The notes under the pieces were generated by a model, which worked only from the letters and a program-made list of their open reading frames with translations, was not told the origin of the DNA and searched no databases. Below are positions 7,399-16,072 of a stretch of 64,000 nt of DNA, piece by piece. The DNA comes from Acinetobacter lactucae (lineage in GTDB: Bacteria > Pseudomonadota > Gammaproteobacteria > Pseudomonadales > Moraxellaceae). The number at the start of each line of letters is the position of its first letter. Positions within the stretch are counted from its first letter, which is position 1. The stretch spans positions 62,001-126,000 of the forward strand of contig NZ_LRPE01000011.1 of assembly GCF_001605885.1 (NCBI RefSeq), written 5' to 3'. Made by a program: the position numbers and the translations under genes.

Positions 7399-10026
7399 TT
7401 ACATTCCATCTCCTTTATTGATGAAAGCTCCACGTTGTGCTGCGCGTCGAGCCAGACATTCCCAACAAATATTATTTGGAAATATTGGAAGCGTTGGGCT
7501 TTCACTTGCACCTGTTGTAAAGAGATGTTGACCTGCTTTAGCAGTAAACTTATTTGGAGTAATGACCGTAACGCCATCACCATTAATTTTTAGAGCACTA
7601 TCTTTTGCTTTAAATACAATTTCAGTTGGACTATGGATTTCTACTTTACCTTCAGAGGATGTTATTTTTACATCGAGTCTTGCAGAAACATCTAATACAT
7701 TATCTTGCGATTGCAGATCAAATTTCCCTTTTGCTGCATAAATTTTTAAATCTTCCTCTCCGGCAAACAAACTTACTTTTTTCTTAGCATTTAAGATCAA
7801 ATGTTCATCTGTGCTGACATTAATAGATTGCCCACTGCCAACGGTTACACTATCCAAAGCATTAATATGTATATCCTTTCCAGAAACTAAAGAAATACTA
7901 TCTGGAGAGGCTAATAACATTAAAGCTTCTTTGGTAGCTTTTAAGTCAGACCACTGAGATTCGATCGTTTTAATATACTGATTAATATTTTCAAGCATAT
8001 CAGCAGCTTCTGCTTTCTGTTTCACAGCATATTCAGATAAAGCTTTCATACTTTCTAAACTTTCTGTGAAGTTTTGAACTGCTTCATTTGCTTCTAAATG
8101 TATCCCCGTGGCATTGTTCTGAACAAATGTTGAGATATACAATCCTTTACTTCGAATTGCACCTGCACGATCTGTTCTTAATTCAAATCCCTCACCACGC
8201 CCCTCACTCGTCGCACTTTCTTTCGGATGACTCAAATTCCCCAAGTTAAGCTGAGAGGAACCGTGACTGCTATGTAACTGAGCACTAATCTGTCCTGTCG
8301 TATCGTCAAAACGAAGCTGGTTATATCCGCTGCCATCAACCTCTTTTGAGCGAATACCACTCAGTTTTTTAGTGTCAGGTAATTGCCCTTTAATATCGAA
8401 CTTCGTTGGAGAGCGCTGCGCTTCATGGATACGTCCCGTTACAAATGGGCGATCAATGTTGCCATCAAAGAAATCAATCACTACGATTTCATCTTTACGA
8501 GGTAAAAAACGTGCTCCGTAACCTTCACCAGCCCAAGGAGTAAGGACATCTACCCAAGCCGAATCTGTATCACTATTATTGGCCCCCGCACCACCATCAT
8601 GGGCATGGTCTTTGGTACGTGTGAATAAGAATCTAACTTTAATTCGTCCCCATTCATCTACATGAATTTCTTCACCATCACTAACCACTTTGGCACGTTG
8701 TACGTGGGCAACAGGACGATGCTTCAGAGGATCATATTCAGGCACAACATTAATATTTCTACGAACGACTACAAATTCATTGGCCTGACGCTCTTGTTCA
8801 CTGTCTTTACTGTTTTGCCAGTGACTTAAGGTCAATAGCTTTACAACTTGCTCTTGTATATCTTTTGGCAGGTTATTTTGATTATAAAAGTGCTTATTAA
8901 GGATTAAAAATTCCCTATCTTGCTGACTATGATTTTTTTCTAACTCTGGATAATCATGTAATTGGAACCAATAACCGACTTGAGTATCTCGTACACTACT
9001 ATGCACTGTAAAATACTTAGCTTGTAGGGCCTGATATTGGTTTAAGTGCATATTCAGTTTTTCTAACTGAGAATTACTTGAAGCGGTGGCTTGATCCTCC
9101 CCTTTAAGATCATTTATCCAAGCAGGAGATATATTCCACGCCTGTTCTAAGCTTAAGCTTTCATTGTCTCGCTGAGCACTGTGTTGATGTGAGCTGACCA
9201 CTGATCCACTGGCATCTTCTTGACTTAGACTATCAGCTTGCCAACGTTGTACATGGATAGCAGTTGGTTGTAACTGTCGCTGAGCAATAAAACTAGTGAT
9301 GCTGTCATATTGTTCAGTCGCATTTGAACGGTGATAACGAATGGATCTGCGTTCGAGCGATTGAAACTGACAATTATCATCAATTAAACGTAGTTTTTGT
9401 GCCTCAATACTCTGGCTATTACTTGCTACAAGATAACTCGCCTCATCCACAAGCCAATTAATCGATTCTTCACGCATTATTCGAGTTAAATATGCATAAT
9501 CACTTTCATTTGACTGCATGGAAAACGGGCGTACATCATATGTTTTGGTTAAACCACTCGTATCTAACTGTAAACTTGATGCAAATAAAGGACTCTTACT
9601 TTGCCATTCCTTAAAGATGACTTCGATAATGTCCACTACGCTTTTATTCATAAACACACGGCTATTACGTCGTTTATGCCATAAGCTAGTAGCGTCCTGC
9701 ATAGTTAAGCGATATAAACTAAAAGCACCATCGCTTTGACCTTGGCTAGCACCAGTGACAATACCCGTAGTTCTAAAAAGCTGACCTGCATCTGTTACTT
9801 GATCAATTGCAACCTGACATCCAATAAATTGTTTTAATTCGATATATGGGTTTGTAGATAAACAAATAAGCTCTGCCGATAGTCCATCATTAATACCATG
9901 ATAGCCATCAATACGTTGCAACATAATCTGTGAATTAAGCTCAGTATTTGAAAACTGGATACTAATCGCACGTTTTTGAGCGCCAAATCCTATTTTTTCC
10001 AAAATACCAAAGATATTATTCAACAT
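7399..10026 (-). CDS. vgrG: Type VI secretion tip protein VgrG (TssI) with DUF2345 extension
   Basis: An 875-residue VgrG. Residues 1-~380 are the gp27-like base domain (HKRRNSRVF, RPFSMQSNESDYAYL). Residues about 440-550 are the gp5 OB-fold (GRIKVRFLFTRTKDH, WAGEGYGARFLPR, GNIDRPFVTGRIHE). Residues about 700-840 form the DUF2345 beta-helix spike with repeated short strands (LVSGKDIHINA, VGSGQSINVS). A helical linker of about 50 residues (around 640-690) separates OB fold and spike. The tail ends with CWEC near residues 855-858, a possible metal site for adaptor or effector contact. No core tss genes are in the window, so this is an orphan vgrG cargo cluster. Confidence 0.95.
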   Translation of the reverse strand: MLNNIFGILEKIGFGAQKRAISIQFSNTELNSQIMLQRIDGYHGINDGLSAELICLSTNPYIELKQFIGCQVAIDQVTDAGQLFRTTGIVTGASQGQSDGAFSLYRLTMQDATSLWHKRRNSRVFMNKSVVDIIEVIFKEWQSKSPLFASSLQLDTSGLTKTYDVRPFSMQSNESDYAYLTRIMREESINWLVDEASYLVASNSQSIEAQKLRLIDDNCQFQSLERRSIRYHRSNATEQYDSITSFIAQRQLQPTAIHVQRWQADSLSQEDASGSVVSSHQHSAQRDNESLSLEQAWNISPAWINDLKGEDQATASSNSQLEKLNMHLNQYQALQAKYFTVHSSVRDTQVGYWFQLHDYPELEKNHSQQDREFLILNKHFYNQNNLPKDIQEQVVKLLTLSHWQNSKDSEQERQANEFVVVRRNINVVPEYDPLKHRPVAHVQRAKVVSDGEEIHVDEWGRIKVRFLFTRTKDHAHDGGAGANNSDTDSAWVDVLTPWAGEGYGARFLPRKDEIVVIDFFDGNIDRPFVTGRIHEAQRSPTKFDIKGQLPDTKKLSGIRSKEVDGSGYNQLRFDDTTGQISAQLHSSHGSSQLNLGNLSHPKESATSEGRGEGFELRTDRAGAIRSKGLYISTFVQNNATGIHLEANEAVQNFTESLESMKALSEYAVKQKAEAADMLENINQYIKTIESQWSDLKATKEALMLLASPDSISLVSGKDIHINALDSVTVGSGQSINVSTDEHLILNAKKKVSLFAGEEDLKIYAAKGKFDLQSQDNVLDVSARLDVKITSSEGKVEIHSPTEIVFKAKDSALKINGDGVTVITPNKFTAKAGQHLFTTGASESPTLPIFPNNICWECLARRAAQRGAFINKGDGM

Positions 10027-10294
10027 TATGATGCAAACCTTATTATTAATTAAACAAGTCTAACAGAATGATAAGTCTGTCTCAATTTAGGGTATTTCAT
10101 GTTTTGTTTATATTAGTATCTTTTCCCTATCATCTTCTCACTTGCTTTATTGAAATCTAAACTGAACTTAAATTTTAAAAACAAAATATTTACAACCAAT
10201 CTCAGTGGAGAGAAACAATAAAATCAGGGACTTACTTTACATTATTAGGAGGATATGAAAAAATTATTACTTCATATAACATCTGAAAGTTAAA

Positions 10295-10765
10295 ATGAAA
10301 AAAATATTATTTTTAAGTTTAGTAAGTGTCCTTAGCTCATATACTTTTGCTGAAGACAATAGTTCAATTTACCGCGGACTTGGCACTGGTACTAATGATT
10401 TTTTAAAGTTTGAAATACTAAAGAAACAAGGCTTTATAGCAAAAAAAGCAAATATCTCAAGAGCAGATTATAATGATATATACAAACTGAAAAAGCCTTA
10501 TCAATTTATGGGGCAAAACGTTGTATTAATCTCAGATGAATATATGTCTGAATATGTGGGCTGTTGTGTTAGTGAAGGTTGGGGAGCAGTATTTAAACAA
10601 ACCACTAATTTGAAATTGATTAAACAATTTGCAAAAACTAATCAATGCAAAATCTCTCCTATAGAACAAGATAGTACTTACTATGGATTTAAAATCACTT
10701 TATTACCCAAAGGTAATTACTATGAATTATCATGCCGCGAGCGCGATTTAGATGAATCCCAATAA
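10295..10765 (+). CDS. Secreted/periplasmic hypothetical protein
   Basis: A 156-residue protein with a clear Sec signal peptide (MKKILFLSLVSVLSSYTFA, cut about residue 19-20) and four cysteines in the mature part (CC near 89-90, single Cys near 117 and 148), consistent with disulfide bonding in the periplasm. I do not recognise a family. It is divergent from vgrG, 268 bases away; a role in effector immunity is possible but rests only on position. Confidence 0.6.
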   Translation: MKKILFLSLVSVLSSYTFAEDNSSIYRGLGTGTNDFLKFEILKKQGFIAKKANISRADYNDIYKLKKPYQFMGQNVVLISDEYMSEYVGCCVSEGWGAVFKQTTNLKLIKQFAKTNQCKISPIEQDSTYYGFKITLLPKGNYYELSCRERDLDESQ

Positions 10766-10782
10766 ATCGAAGTTAAACTCTA

Positions 10783-10811
10783 AAATAAAAAGCCAAACTA
10801 TCAGTTTGGCT
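10783..10811 (-). terminator. Rho-independent terminator of the minus-strand gene at 10839
   Basis: AGCCAAAC (10791-10798) pairs with GTTTGGCT (10804-10811). Read on the minus strand the stem is followed by a T-rich run, 28 bases past the stop of the gene at 10839. It also lies between two convergent genes. Confidence 0.8.
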
Positions 10812-10838
10812 AGAAGAATCAAACGGCTATAAACTATA

Positions 10839-11696
10839 TTAAAGAGGAATCGCCTTTGATGCGACTTTTACCAAAGTTCCTCCACCAGGAACAACCGTGC
10901 TAGCTAACTCTGCCGAAAGTTCTACTAAATTTTCTTTAGTAAAAGCTTGATCAAAAGTATTCCGGAACCAACTTCCTTGTTCAATAACTTCTCCTGTAAG
11001 TCCATCAACCTCAATAACGCCAACTTTATCTGCATTAGACCAAATATATTCAAATGCATAAACTGGACGAAAATATAGGTACAGTTGAGTTATTTCCTCT
11101 GAATCTTCAATAATATTAGTTGCATGAACTTTTTGATTTTGTAGTTCCGATCTGACAATGCTAGTAATAGAATCAAGAGTAAGTAATGGTTGAAGTACAT
11201 TCTCAAATTCGACTTTATCTACTTCGGAAAGTTCAAATTTTCTAATATATTCCGCTAAGTGAGAGGATTTAAGCTCACGTTGCAAGCCATCAAAGTAATT
11301 TGAAAATTCTATTTTTCTGCTACAAACTTCTTTCATTTGCAATTCTATTTTGCCTTTATCCTGTTGACGTGTAACAGGATAATTTTTTTGTTCAGGGTCT
11401 TCATAGATTTGAATATGCTTCGCATGTGAATTATGTACAGGAATAGAATAAGTCACAACACAATCGTAATTAAGGTTACGTTCGCTTGAGACAAACCAAA
11501 ATGGTTCATAACGTAATATATGATTTTTTAAGTGTACTGTTTCTTCCGTAGGACGTTTTAAAAAATTAAATTTTGCTAACATTCCAAAAGCATTAACCTT
11601 CTTCTTTTCAGCTTGTTGCTTTGCTGAATCAAATTCAAATATCTTCTTAAAAACAAATATTTTATGGTTTTCAGCCTTTACTTCTAATTTTGACAT
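10839..11696 (-). CDS. Conserved hypothetical cytoplasmic protein
   Basis: Open frame of 285 residues from the ATG at 11696; in-frame ATGs at 11750 and 11762 would add 18 or 22 low-complexity residues, and none of the three has a good Shine-Dalgarno. The protein is acidic/basic mixed, without signal peptide, with only a weakly hydrophobic Gly/Val-rich end (ASTVVPGGGTLVKVA). The centre has an aromatic-rich block (LRYEPFWFVSS) and a repeat of it near residues 205-245 (YLYFRPVYAFEYIW), and then IEVDGLTGEVIEQG, which looks like a PepSY-type strand pair. I cannot assign a function. Confidence 0.6.
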   Translation of the reverse strand: MSKLEVKAENHKIFVFKKIFEFDSAKQQAEKKKVNAFGMLAKFNFLKRPTEETVHLKNHILRYEPFWFVSSERNLNYDCVVTYSIPVHNSHAKHIQIYEDPEQKNYPVTRQQDKGKIELQMKEVCSRKIEFSNYFDGLQRELKSSHLAEYIRKFELSEVDKVEFENVLQPLLTLDSITSIVRSELQNQKVHATNIIEDSEEITQLYLYFRPVYAFEYIWSNADKVGVIEVDGLTGEVIEQGSWFRNTFDQAFTKENLVELSAELASTVVPGGGTLVKVASKAIPL

Positions 11697-12006
11697 AATG
11701 ATATCATTGCTATTAAACAAATTTTTTAAATTATAGTTATTAAATTTCATAAAATAAATCATTAAGATTGTATATTTTATTTAAATGCAAGATTGGATAA
11801 ACTTCTATCAAGTACCAACTTATTTAAGAAATAGCACTATAACCATATGAGAAAACAAAATTTATTAAACTATAATTTAACCTCTTACACTCTAAGAAAA
11901 TTACTTAAATAATCTAAATAAAAATTAATTTCAGGTTTTAATATGATACTTAAGATTTATAGGTAATATCCTTAATCCAAGTGATCTATTCATCGTGCCG
12001 TCTAAG

Positions 12007-12573
12007 TTAACCATTCATATTAGATAGAAAGTTTAAAAAATAATCCAACAACTTCTCCCTTTCACCAGCTTTATTTGGATCTAAAAGCTGGATAAGTGCA
12101 CCATCAATCATAAATAAAATCATGTTTGCATCAGGTTTCAAGCCACGACTTTCTAGACTAAATATCAACTCAAAAAGCTCACTAAGCAGCCATTTTCTAT
12201 ATTCAATTGCCATTTGATAGGCTCTCGGGTAAAGCAGCTTGATTTCAAAAATGGCCTTAAATAGCAAAAAGTAAAAGCTATTTAAATCGACATGTAAAAG
12301 AAAAATTTCTTTGAGTTTATCGTGGGAATTTGGGTAGCGATGCGAATAAATAATTGCCAGCACTTCTTCTTTTAGCCGACTTTTTTGAAAGGCTATGCAT
12401 CTTTCAATGAGCCTCTCTTTGGACTGAAAATAATTATAAAAAGTTGCCTTCTGAATTTTGCATTTTTTGATCAGAAGGTTTACCCCAGTATTGTGAAATC
12501 CGTAAAGATTAAATAGCTGTATTGAAGTACAAATAACTTGTAATTTTTTGGTAGATATTTCTGAATGAGGCAT
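12007..12573 (-). CDS. TetR/AcrR-family transcriptional regulator
   Basis: A 188-residue protein with a TetR N-terminal helix-turn-helix: LFNLYGFHNTGVNLLIKKC followed by QKATFYNYFQSKERLIERC (residues about 20-62), the KxTxYxYFxSKExL pattern of the family. The C-terminal ligand domain is family-typical in length. It is the first gene downstream of structured RNA copy A on the same strand, so it may be read from that RNA's promoter. Target genes are unknown. Confidence 0.85.
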   Translation of the reverse strand: MPHSEISTKKLQVICTSIQLFNLYGFHNTGVNLLIKKCKIQKATFYNYFQSKERLIERCIAFQKSRLKEEVLAIIYSHRYPNSHDKLKEIFLLHVDLNSFYFLLFKAIFEIKLLYPRAYQMAIEYRKWLLSELFELIFSLESRGLKPDANMILFMIDGALIQLLDPNKAGEREKLLDYFLNFLSNMNG

Positions 12574-12734
12574 ATTTTTACCGTTTTAAAATAAGTTCTT
12601 GTTGTAGGTGAGATACTTTTTTGGGAGAAAAAAGGCACAGCAAAGCCGTGAAGACTGTGCTTGGCACATCTCAAATTTTATTGTTGCTAAGTTTTAGTCG
12701 TGACGATTTAAAGCCTGAAAAGCCCAAGGGCCAT

Positions 12735-13029
12735 CAAACCGCTTTAACGTTTAAGTTGTGTCGATATAGACTTTGGCAAAGGCTGCCAAGAAATAATGAA
12801 TGTGCAAAGCCAACTCCTTTTTATTGGGAGTTCTGCCAAGTCATTAAAATTATGGTGGCAGAACGAAAGGGGGTTAGCAGACTGGCCGAAAAAACCCAGC
12901 ACACCCGAAGGTGTCCCCCTCCCGTTCCGCCGCAGAGGGGGCACGAGGGTTCGTCACTAAAAGATTGCTCTTTTAATGCTTTTCGGAACGGTCTGCTAAA
13001 ACCGACTGGCAATGTAGGCCAGCAGGCAA
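12735..13029 (-). ncRNA. Structured leader/antisense-type RNA, copy A (C4/CI-like candidate)
   Basis: Homologous to the element at 46205-46485. Conserved blocks include CCGACTGGCAATGTAGGCC near the 5' end, GTTCTGCCA/TGGCAGAAC arms, and a C-rich/G-rich hairpin. Helix 1 pairs 12876-12882 with 12991-12997 and helix 2 pairs 12886-12892 with 12980-12986; both are kept with different bases in copy B (seven compensated pairs). Read on the minus strand, hairpin loops are cUUCGg (in ACACCUUCGGGUGU) and GCAA, favouring this strand. Weaker similarity continues to about 12620. C4/CI antisense RNAs of P1/P7/P4 elements sit in the same place, overlapping small Icd/Ash-like ORFs; the family name is an inference. 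Confidence 0.65.
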
Positions 13030-13058
13030 AGAATAGTGCTCTACCCTTTTACAGTCAA
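13030..13058 (-). promoter_or_regulatory. Sigma-70 promoter for RNA copy A
   Basis: On the minus strand TTGACT (13053-13058) is followed after exactly 17 bases by TATTCT (13030-13035). Copy B has the same arrangement at the same distance from the RNA. Start of transcription expected near 13023. Confidence 0.75.
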
Positions 13059-13244
13059 GCACACAAAATGACATTTGCTTTAAATTAGATCATTAAAAAG
13101 TAAGGATAAATAATGAGTGAGGTATTGTTAAAGAGGGGTTTATAAAGGGCATAAAACAGCCTAGTGTTAGGGTAATTTATTTAATCTAGAAAATTTTGGT
13201 ATAAGGCATATTATGTTAATTTTAGAAAGACGAATAAATTTATT

Positions 13245-13709
13245 ATGAGTGAGAATATTAAATTTTGCCTCGGATTAAAGTTGAATATAGGATTAATCAC
13301 TCCTAAAGAAATTCAAGCTTGGGCAGATAAAAAAATATTGGAGGGCAAAAATGATCCATTTGTTCTAGACATTTGTTTTCTAGGATCTGAAGCTGAAGTT
13401 AAGGATTACTTTAATAAATTAATACGAACTGATTTAGATATTCAGAATGAGCAGTTAATCTCTATCAATATTTTAAAAGAATATATATCGAAAAAAAAAC
13501 CATCAAACTTAGACACTGATTTAGATCAATATATAAATGATATTGAATTAATTTGTTGGCATATTAATGATTCAGCCTTAACTTCTTTGCTATACATTTA
13601 TACCGATCAGATTAATTTAGCTTATCAAGGAGTTCTTACCATCTCTGTTAAAAAAGCATTTGATGAGTTTTCAAAAAATATAAATGAATGGCTAGAAAAA
13701 TCCATTTAA
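13245..13709 (+). CDS. Hypothetical protein, immunity-like in general character
   Basis: A 154-residue acidic, probably all-helical protein without signal peptide. The opening (GLITPKEIQAWADKKI, residues 16-31) resembles the start of several small SUKH/Imm-type or contact-inhibition immunity proteins, but I cannot name a family. It lies alone between RNA copy A and a convergent secreted-protein gene. Codon use is AT-rich like the surroundings. The start codon at 13245 has no strong Shine-Dalgarno. Confidence 0.55.
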   Translation: MSENIKFCLGLKLNIGLITPKEIQAWADKKILEGKNDPFVLDICFLGSEAEVKDYFNKLIRTDLDIQNEQLISINILKEYISKKKPSNLDTDLDQYINDIELICWHINDSALTSLLYIYTDQINLAYQGVLTISVKKAFDEFSKNINEWLEKSI

Positions 13710-13763
13710 CATAATAGGCTTAGGTATAAAATAAAACGAATCCCATAACACTAATCTAAATAA

Positions 13764-13805
13764 AACAAAAGCTAAGCCCCGATTACCAGAGCTTAGCTTT
13801 GAAAA
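13764..13805. terminator. Bidirectional terminator between convergent genes; near-duplicate of the metQ terminator
   Basis: AAAGCTAAGC (13768-13777) pairs with GCTTAGCTTT (13791-13800); the minus-strand reading ends in a T-rich run. The ~50 bases around it match 14521-14570 almost exactly, including the loop GCCCCGATTACC. Confidence 0.75.
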
Positions 13806-13820
13806 ATAATTTAACAGGCT

Positions 13821-14192
13821 CTATCTAGAAAATTTATGGTCTTTAGGAAGTGGAGCATTACATGGCTGATCCGTCTTTACATCGACCATTTTCACAGGTC
13901 CATCGTTGTAGATTGTTACCTTACAGCCTTTTACGACATATTCCTGTTGAATGCCACCGTACATTTCATCCTCAGAAACAGCAGATGCAACATCACACGC
14001 ATCGTCAGCACGGCATATAGCCTCTTGCCCACCAACCTCTACAGCTTCTGCTCCAGCAGCTTCCATTGCATCTACAGCACTCTCCTGTAATTCAGCATCT
14101 ACAGCCTGTATCTTTGCGGCATATGTATTTGAAAGATTCATCATAAGAAAAATTGCAAGAAATAACTTACTACAGTGATTTATTAAATTCAT
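13821..14192 (-). CDS. Secreted hypothetical protein
   Basis: A 123-residue protein with a Sec signal peptide (hydrophobic LFLAIFLMMNL, cleavage after TYAA, about residues 25-26). The mature part is small and acidic, rich in Ala/Glu (AVDAMEAAGAEAVEVGG), with four cysteines (around 60, 66, 89 and 110) likely forming disulfides. Family not recognised. It lies between two near-identical terminators, next to a relic island end, so it may be cargo of a lost element. Confidence 0.6.
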   Translation of the reverse strand: MNLINHCSKLFLAIFLMMNLSNTYAAKIQAVDAELQESAVDAMEAAGAEAVEVGGQEAICRADDACDVASAVSEDEMYGGIQQEYVVKGCKVTIYNDGPVKMVDVKTDQPCNAPLPKDHKFSR

Positions 14193-14280
14193 GAACTATC
14201 CATATCTATTAATTTAAATTCGGTACATATCAGGCGATTTTACTTTGCAAGTTAGTGATGCAAAGGGATTAGTATTATAA

Positions 14281-14394
14281 GGAGCTATTCTACCCATAAT
14301 TATACATATAGCAGCAATAGTTGCCCCGAAAGAATTCTTCAAACAATTACAAGATATTGACCATTATGAGAATGGGATTAACTACAAAATATAA
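14281..14394 (+). pseudogene. Possible C-terminal remnant of a lost gene
   Basis: An open stretch with no start codon, preceded in frame by a stop, encodes a hydrophobic run (ILPIIIHIAAIVAP) and a polar tail ending INYKI-stop. It looks like the last ~37 residues of a truncated gene. Low certainty; no parent gene identified. Confidence 0.25.
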
Positions 14395-14439
14395 AATTAA
14401 ACTGAAATCAAAATCTGCCGAACTCAATCCAAATTTTTA

Positions 14440-14518
14440 TGTAAGGTAGGATGAAGGGTAAAATAATAGATATAAAAAAAGCCCCTGCTTTTAACAGGGA
14501 CTTTTCGAATTTGGCGGA
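14440..14518. other. Relic of an island right end (att-like remnant)
   Basis: 14440-14463 matches the arm-type repeat at 60793-60816 (GGTA..GATGA.GGGTAAAA). Then comes a hairpin (14477-14487 with 14495-14505) and CGAATTTGGCGGA (14506-14518), the beginning of the tRNA-Ser-derived core seen at 15905 and 60861. After GGCGGA the match stops. The order arm repeat, terminator, core is the same as at the intact right end. Confidence 0.65.
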
Positions 14519-14533
14519 GACTCTAAATAAACA

Positions 14534-14570
14534 AAAGCTAAGCCCCGATTACCGAGACTTAGCTTTAAAA
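14534..14570 (-). terminator. Rho-independent terminator of the metQ-type gene
   Basis: AAAGCTAAG (14534-14542) pairs with CTTAGCTTT (14558-14566); on the minus strand it is followed by TTTTGTTTATTT. It lies about 25 bases past the stop codon at 14592. Confidence 0.8.
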
Positions 14571-14591
14571 TAATTTTAATTAAAAAATTAC

Positions 14592-15470
14592 TTATTTGAT
14601 GTCAGTAAACTCAGAAACAGGTTTGTTCACTTCAACTTTAGTGCCACCGAATTTTTCACTCACAAACTTTTGAACTTTAGGTAAGTGGTAAAGCTCACCA
14701 AGTTTCGTATAGATCGGATCATTTTTATTTGCTTCAGCAACACCCAATAGGTTCACATAAAGCTTAGTAGACTGATCAATAGGCTCACGGAAGATCGCAT
14801 CTTTCATTACGTTTAAGCCACCTTCAAGCGCCAATGTATTACCCAACACAATCGCATCTACATCGTTTTTAACACGAACTGCCGTAGTCATTTGAATTGG
14901 TTTTAATTTCAAATTCTTAGGGTTTTCAGCGATGTCATTGGTCGTCCCTTTTACAGGGTCAAAGTTCGGTTTAAGTTTAATCAGTTTAGCAGACTGTAAT
15001 AATGTTAAAGCACGCGCTTCGTTGGCAGTATCGTTTGGAATCGCGATAGTCGCGCCCTGCGGGAACTCTTCAACAGATTTAACTTTATTTGCATAAATAC
15101 CCATTGGCTCTAGGTAAGTTGTCGCTACAGCAGCAACTTTAGCAGTATTAGAAGCATTATAAGCTGCCAAATAGTTGAATGACTGGAACGCATTTACGTC
15201 TTGTTCGCCACTTGCTACAGATGTATTAAGCACAACGTAGTCAGTCAGGTTAGTCACTTCAAGTTTAATGCCCGCTTGAGCAGTTTCAGGAAGCGTTGCA
15301 ACGTATTTCCATACGTCAGTATCCGAACCTGTTGAAACCAATTTAATTGTACGTACCGACTCAGTTTTGTCTTTAGCTGAAGCTGTATTTTCAGTTTGTG
15401 CAGGTTGTTTGTTACATGCAGACAGTGTTAGTACAGATGCGCTGAACAGGACACTAAATAATTTTTTCAT
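14592..15470 (-). CDS. metQ: MetQ/NlpA-family lipoprotein, methionine ABC transporter substrate-binding protein
   Basis: A 292-residue lipoprotein: signal peptide with lipobox LSAC at residues 16-19, followed by the NLPA domain. Visible family blocks are TVLNTSVASGEQDVNAFQ-like (VVLNTSVASGEQDVNAFQS), GIYANKVKSVEEFPQGATI and IPNDTANEARALTLLQ. MetQ is anchored on the periplasmic side of the inner membrane and gives D/L-methionine to MetNI. No metN or metI is adjacent, so it is an orphan binding protein working with a permease elsewhere or a paralogue. A terminator follows 26 bases after the stop. Confidence 0.9.
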   Translation of the reverse strand: MKKLFSVLFSASVLTLSACNKQPAQTENTASAKDKTESVRTIKLVSTGSDTDVWKYVATLPETAQAGIKLEVTNLTDYVVLNTSVASGEQDVNAFQSFNYLAAYNASNTAKVAAVATTYLEPMGIYANKVKSVEEFPQGATIAIPNDTANEARALTLLQSAKLIKLKPNFDPVKGTTNDIAENPKNLKLKPIQMTTAVRVKNDVDAIVLGNTLALEGGLNVMKDAIFREPIDQSTKLYVNLLGVAEANKNDPIYTKLGELYHLPKVQKFVSEKFGGTKVEVNKPVSEFTDIK

Positions 15471-15876
15471 AGATATATCCTAAAATAGGAAATGCCTACT
15501 CTACAAAAGAGTGAGACATTACCAACCATTGGGTCAAATGCAATTTTTGGGTGGAAATAATATCCAGATATAGGGTTTAGAAGACTGAATTCAGCATTAT
15601 TCCTTCCTTGAACTTACTCGCTGAACAATAGAATTATGTTTTGAATCAGTTTCTAAATATGGCCTCATCATATATCAATAAATGAATATTCTACAAATAA
15701 CTTGTTCGATTCTGATATATAGACCTCTTATTGCTAAGATATTGAAAACACAAAATATATTATATAAAGATAGTGATTTCGATTAAAATGTGTACTTATT
15801 TGATTTATATGAAATTTTCAGGATTTATTAGCAATATTTAAGCTAAATAGCGTTGTAACTTTTATTTTAGACATAA
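15471..15876. other. Upstream region of metQ and chromosome flank of the island
   Basis: About 400 AT-rich bases between metQ and the tRNA-Ser terminator; expected to contain the metQ promoter. No S-box-like structure, tRNA or further gene was seen. Confidence 0.4.
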
Positions 15877-15904
15877 AAAAGCCCCTGTTCTCACAGGGGC
15901 TTTT
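15877..15904 (-). terminator. Displaced original tRNA-Ser terminator
   Basis: AAAAGCCCCTG (15877-15887) pairs with CAGGGGCTTTT (15894-15904), followed by a T run on the minus strand. It directly abuts the attL core, so before insertion it would have followed the 3' end of the tRNA-Ser gene now 45 kb away. Confidence 0.75.
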
Positions 15905-15906
15905 CG

Positions 15907-15924
15907 AATTTGGCGGAAGCGGTG
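15907..15924. repeat. attL core: 18-bp direct repeat of tRNA-Ser 3' end
   Basis: AATTTGGCGGAAGCGGTG is identical to 60863-60880, which is the 3' end of tRNA-Ser (minus strand). Beyond this core the two sites differ. The integrase gene starts 149 bases inside. Confidence 0.9.
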
Positions 15925-16043
15925 TCCGTCTAACACTTGTCTTATACGGTCCAATCAAATATATAATAATTATACTATTCAAAAACTTAAAATAAAACAA
16001 ATCTAATATAGTCTTGCATAATCTAGCTCTCTCCAATATTCTT

Positions 16044-16067
16044 TGAGGGGTAGGTTGTGGGGTAAAA
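16044..16067 (+). repeat. Left arm-type repeat, candidate integrase binding site
   Basis: TGAGGGGTA followed by TTGTGGGGTAAAA; a 24-base direct match with four differences to 60793-60816 near the right end, and a weaker match at 14440-14463. Each site itself has two GGGGTA units 12 bases apart, as expected for arm-type integrase sites. Confidence 0.65.
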
Positions 16068-16072
16068 ATTAT

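Noticed and set aside
12621..13088. 155-residue plus-strand ORF and two overlapping minus-strand ORFs (12744-12944, 12821-13012)
   Set aside because: They lie over structured RNA copy A. The base changes between copies preserve pairing, not the reading frames. The minus-strand ones may be Icd/Ash-like, but this could not be shown.
14592..15470. SAM riboswitch upstream of metQ
   Set aside because: No S-box-like pattern seen between 15471 and 15876.
15905..15924. Second tRNA-Ser gene at the left end
   Set aside because: Only the 3' terminal 14 bases of the tRNA are present; it is the att core.
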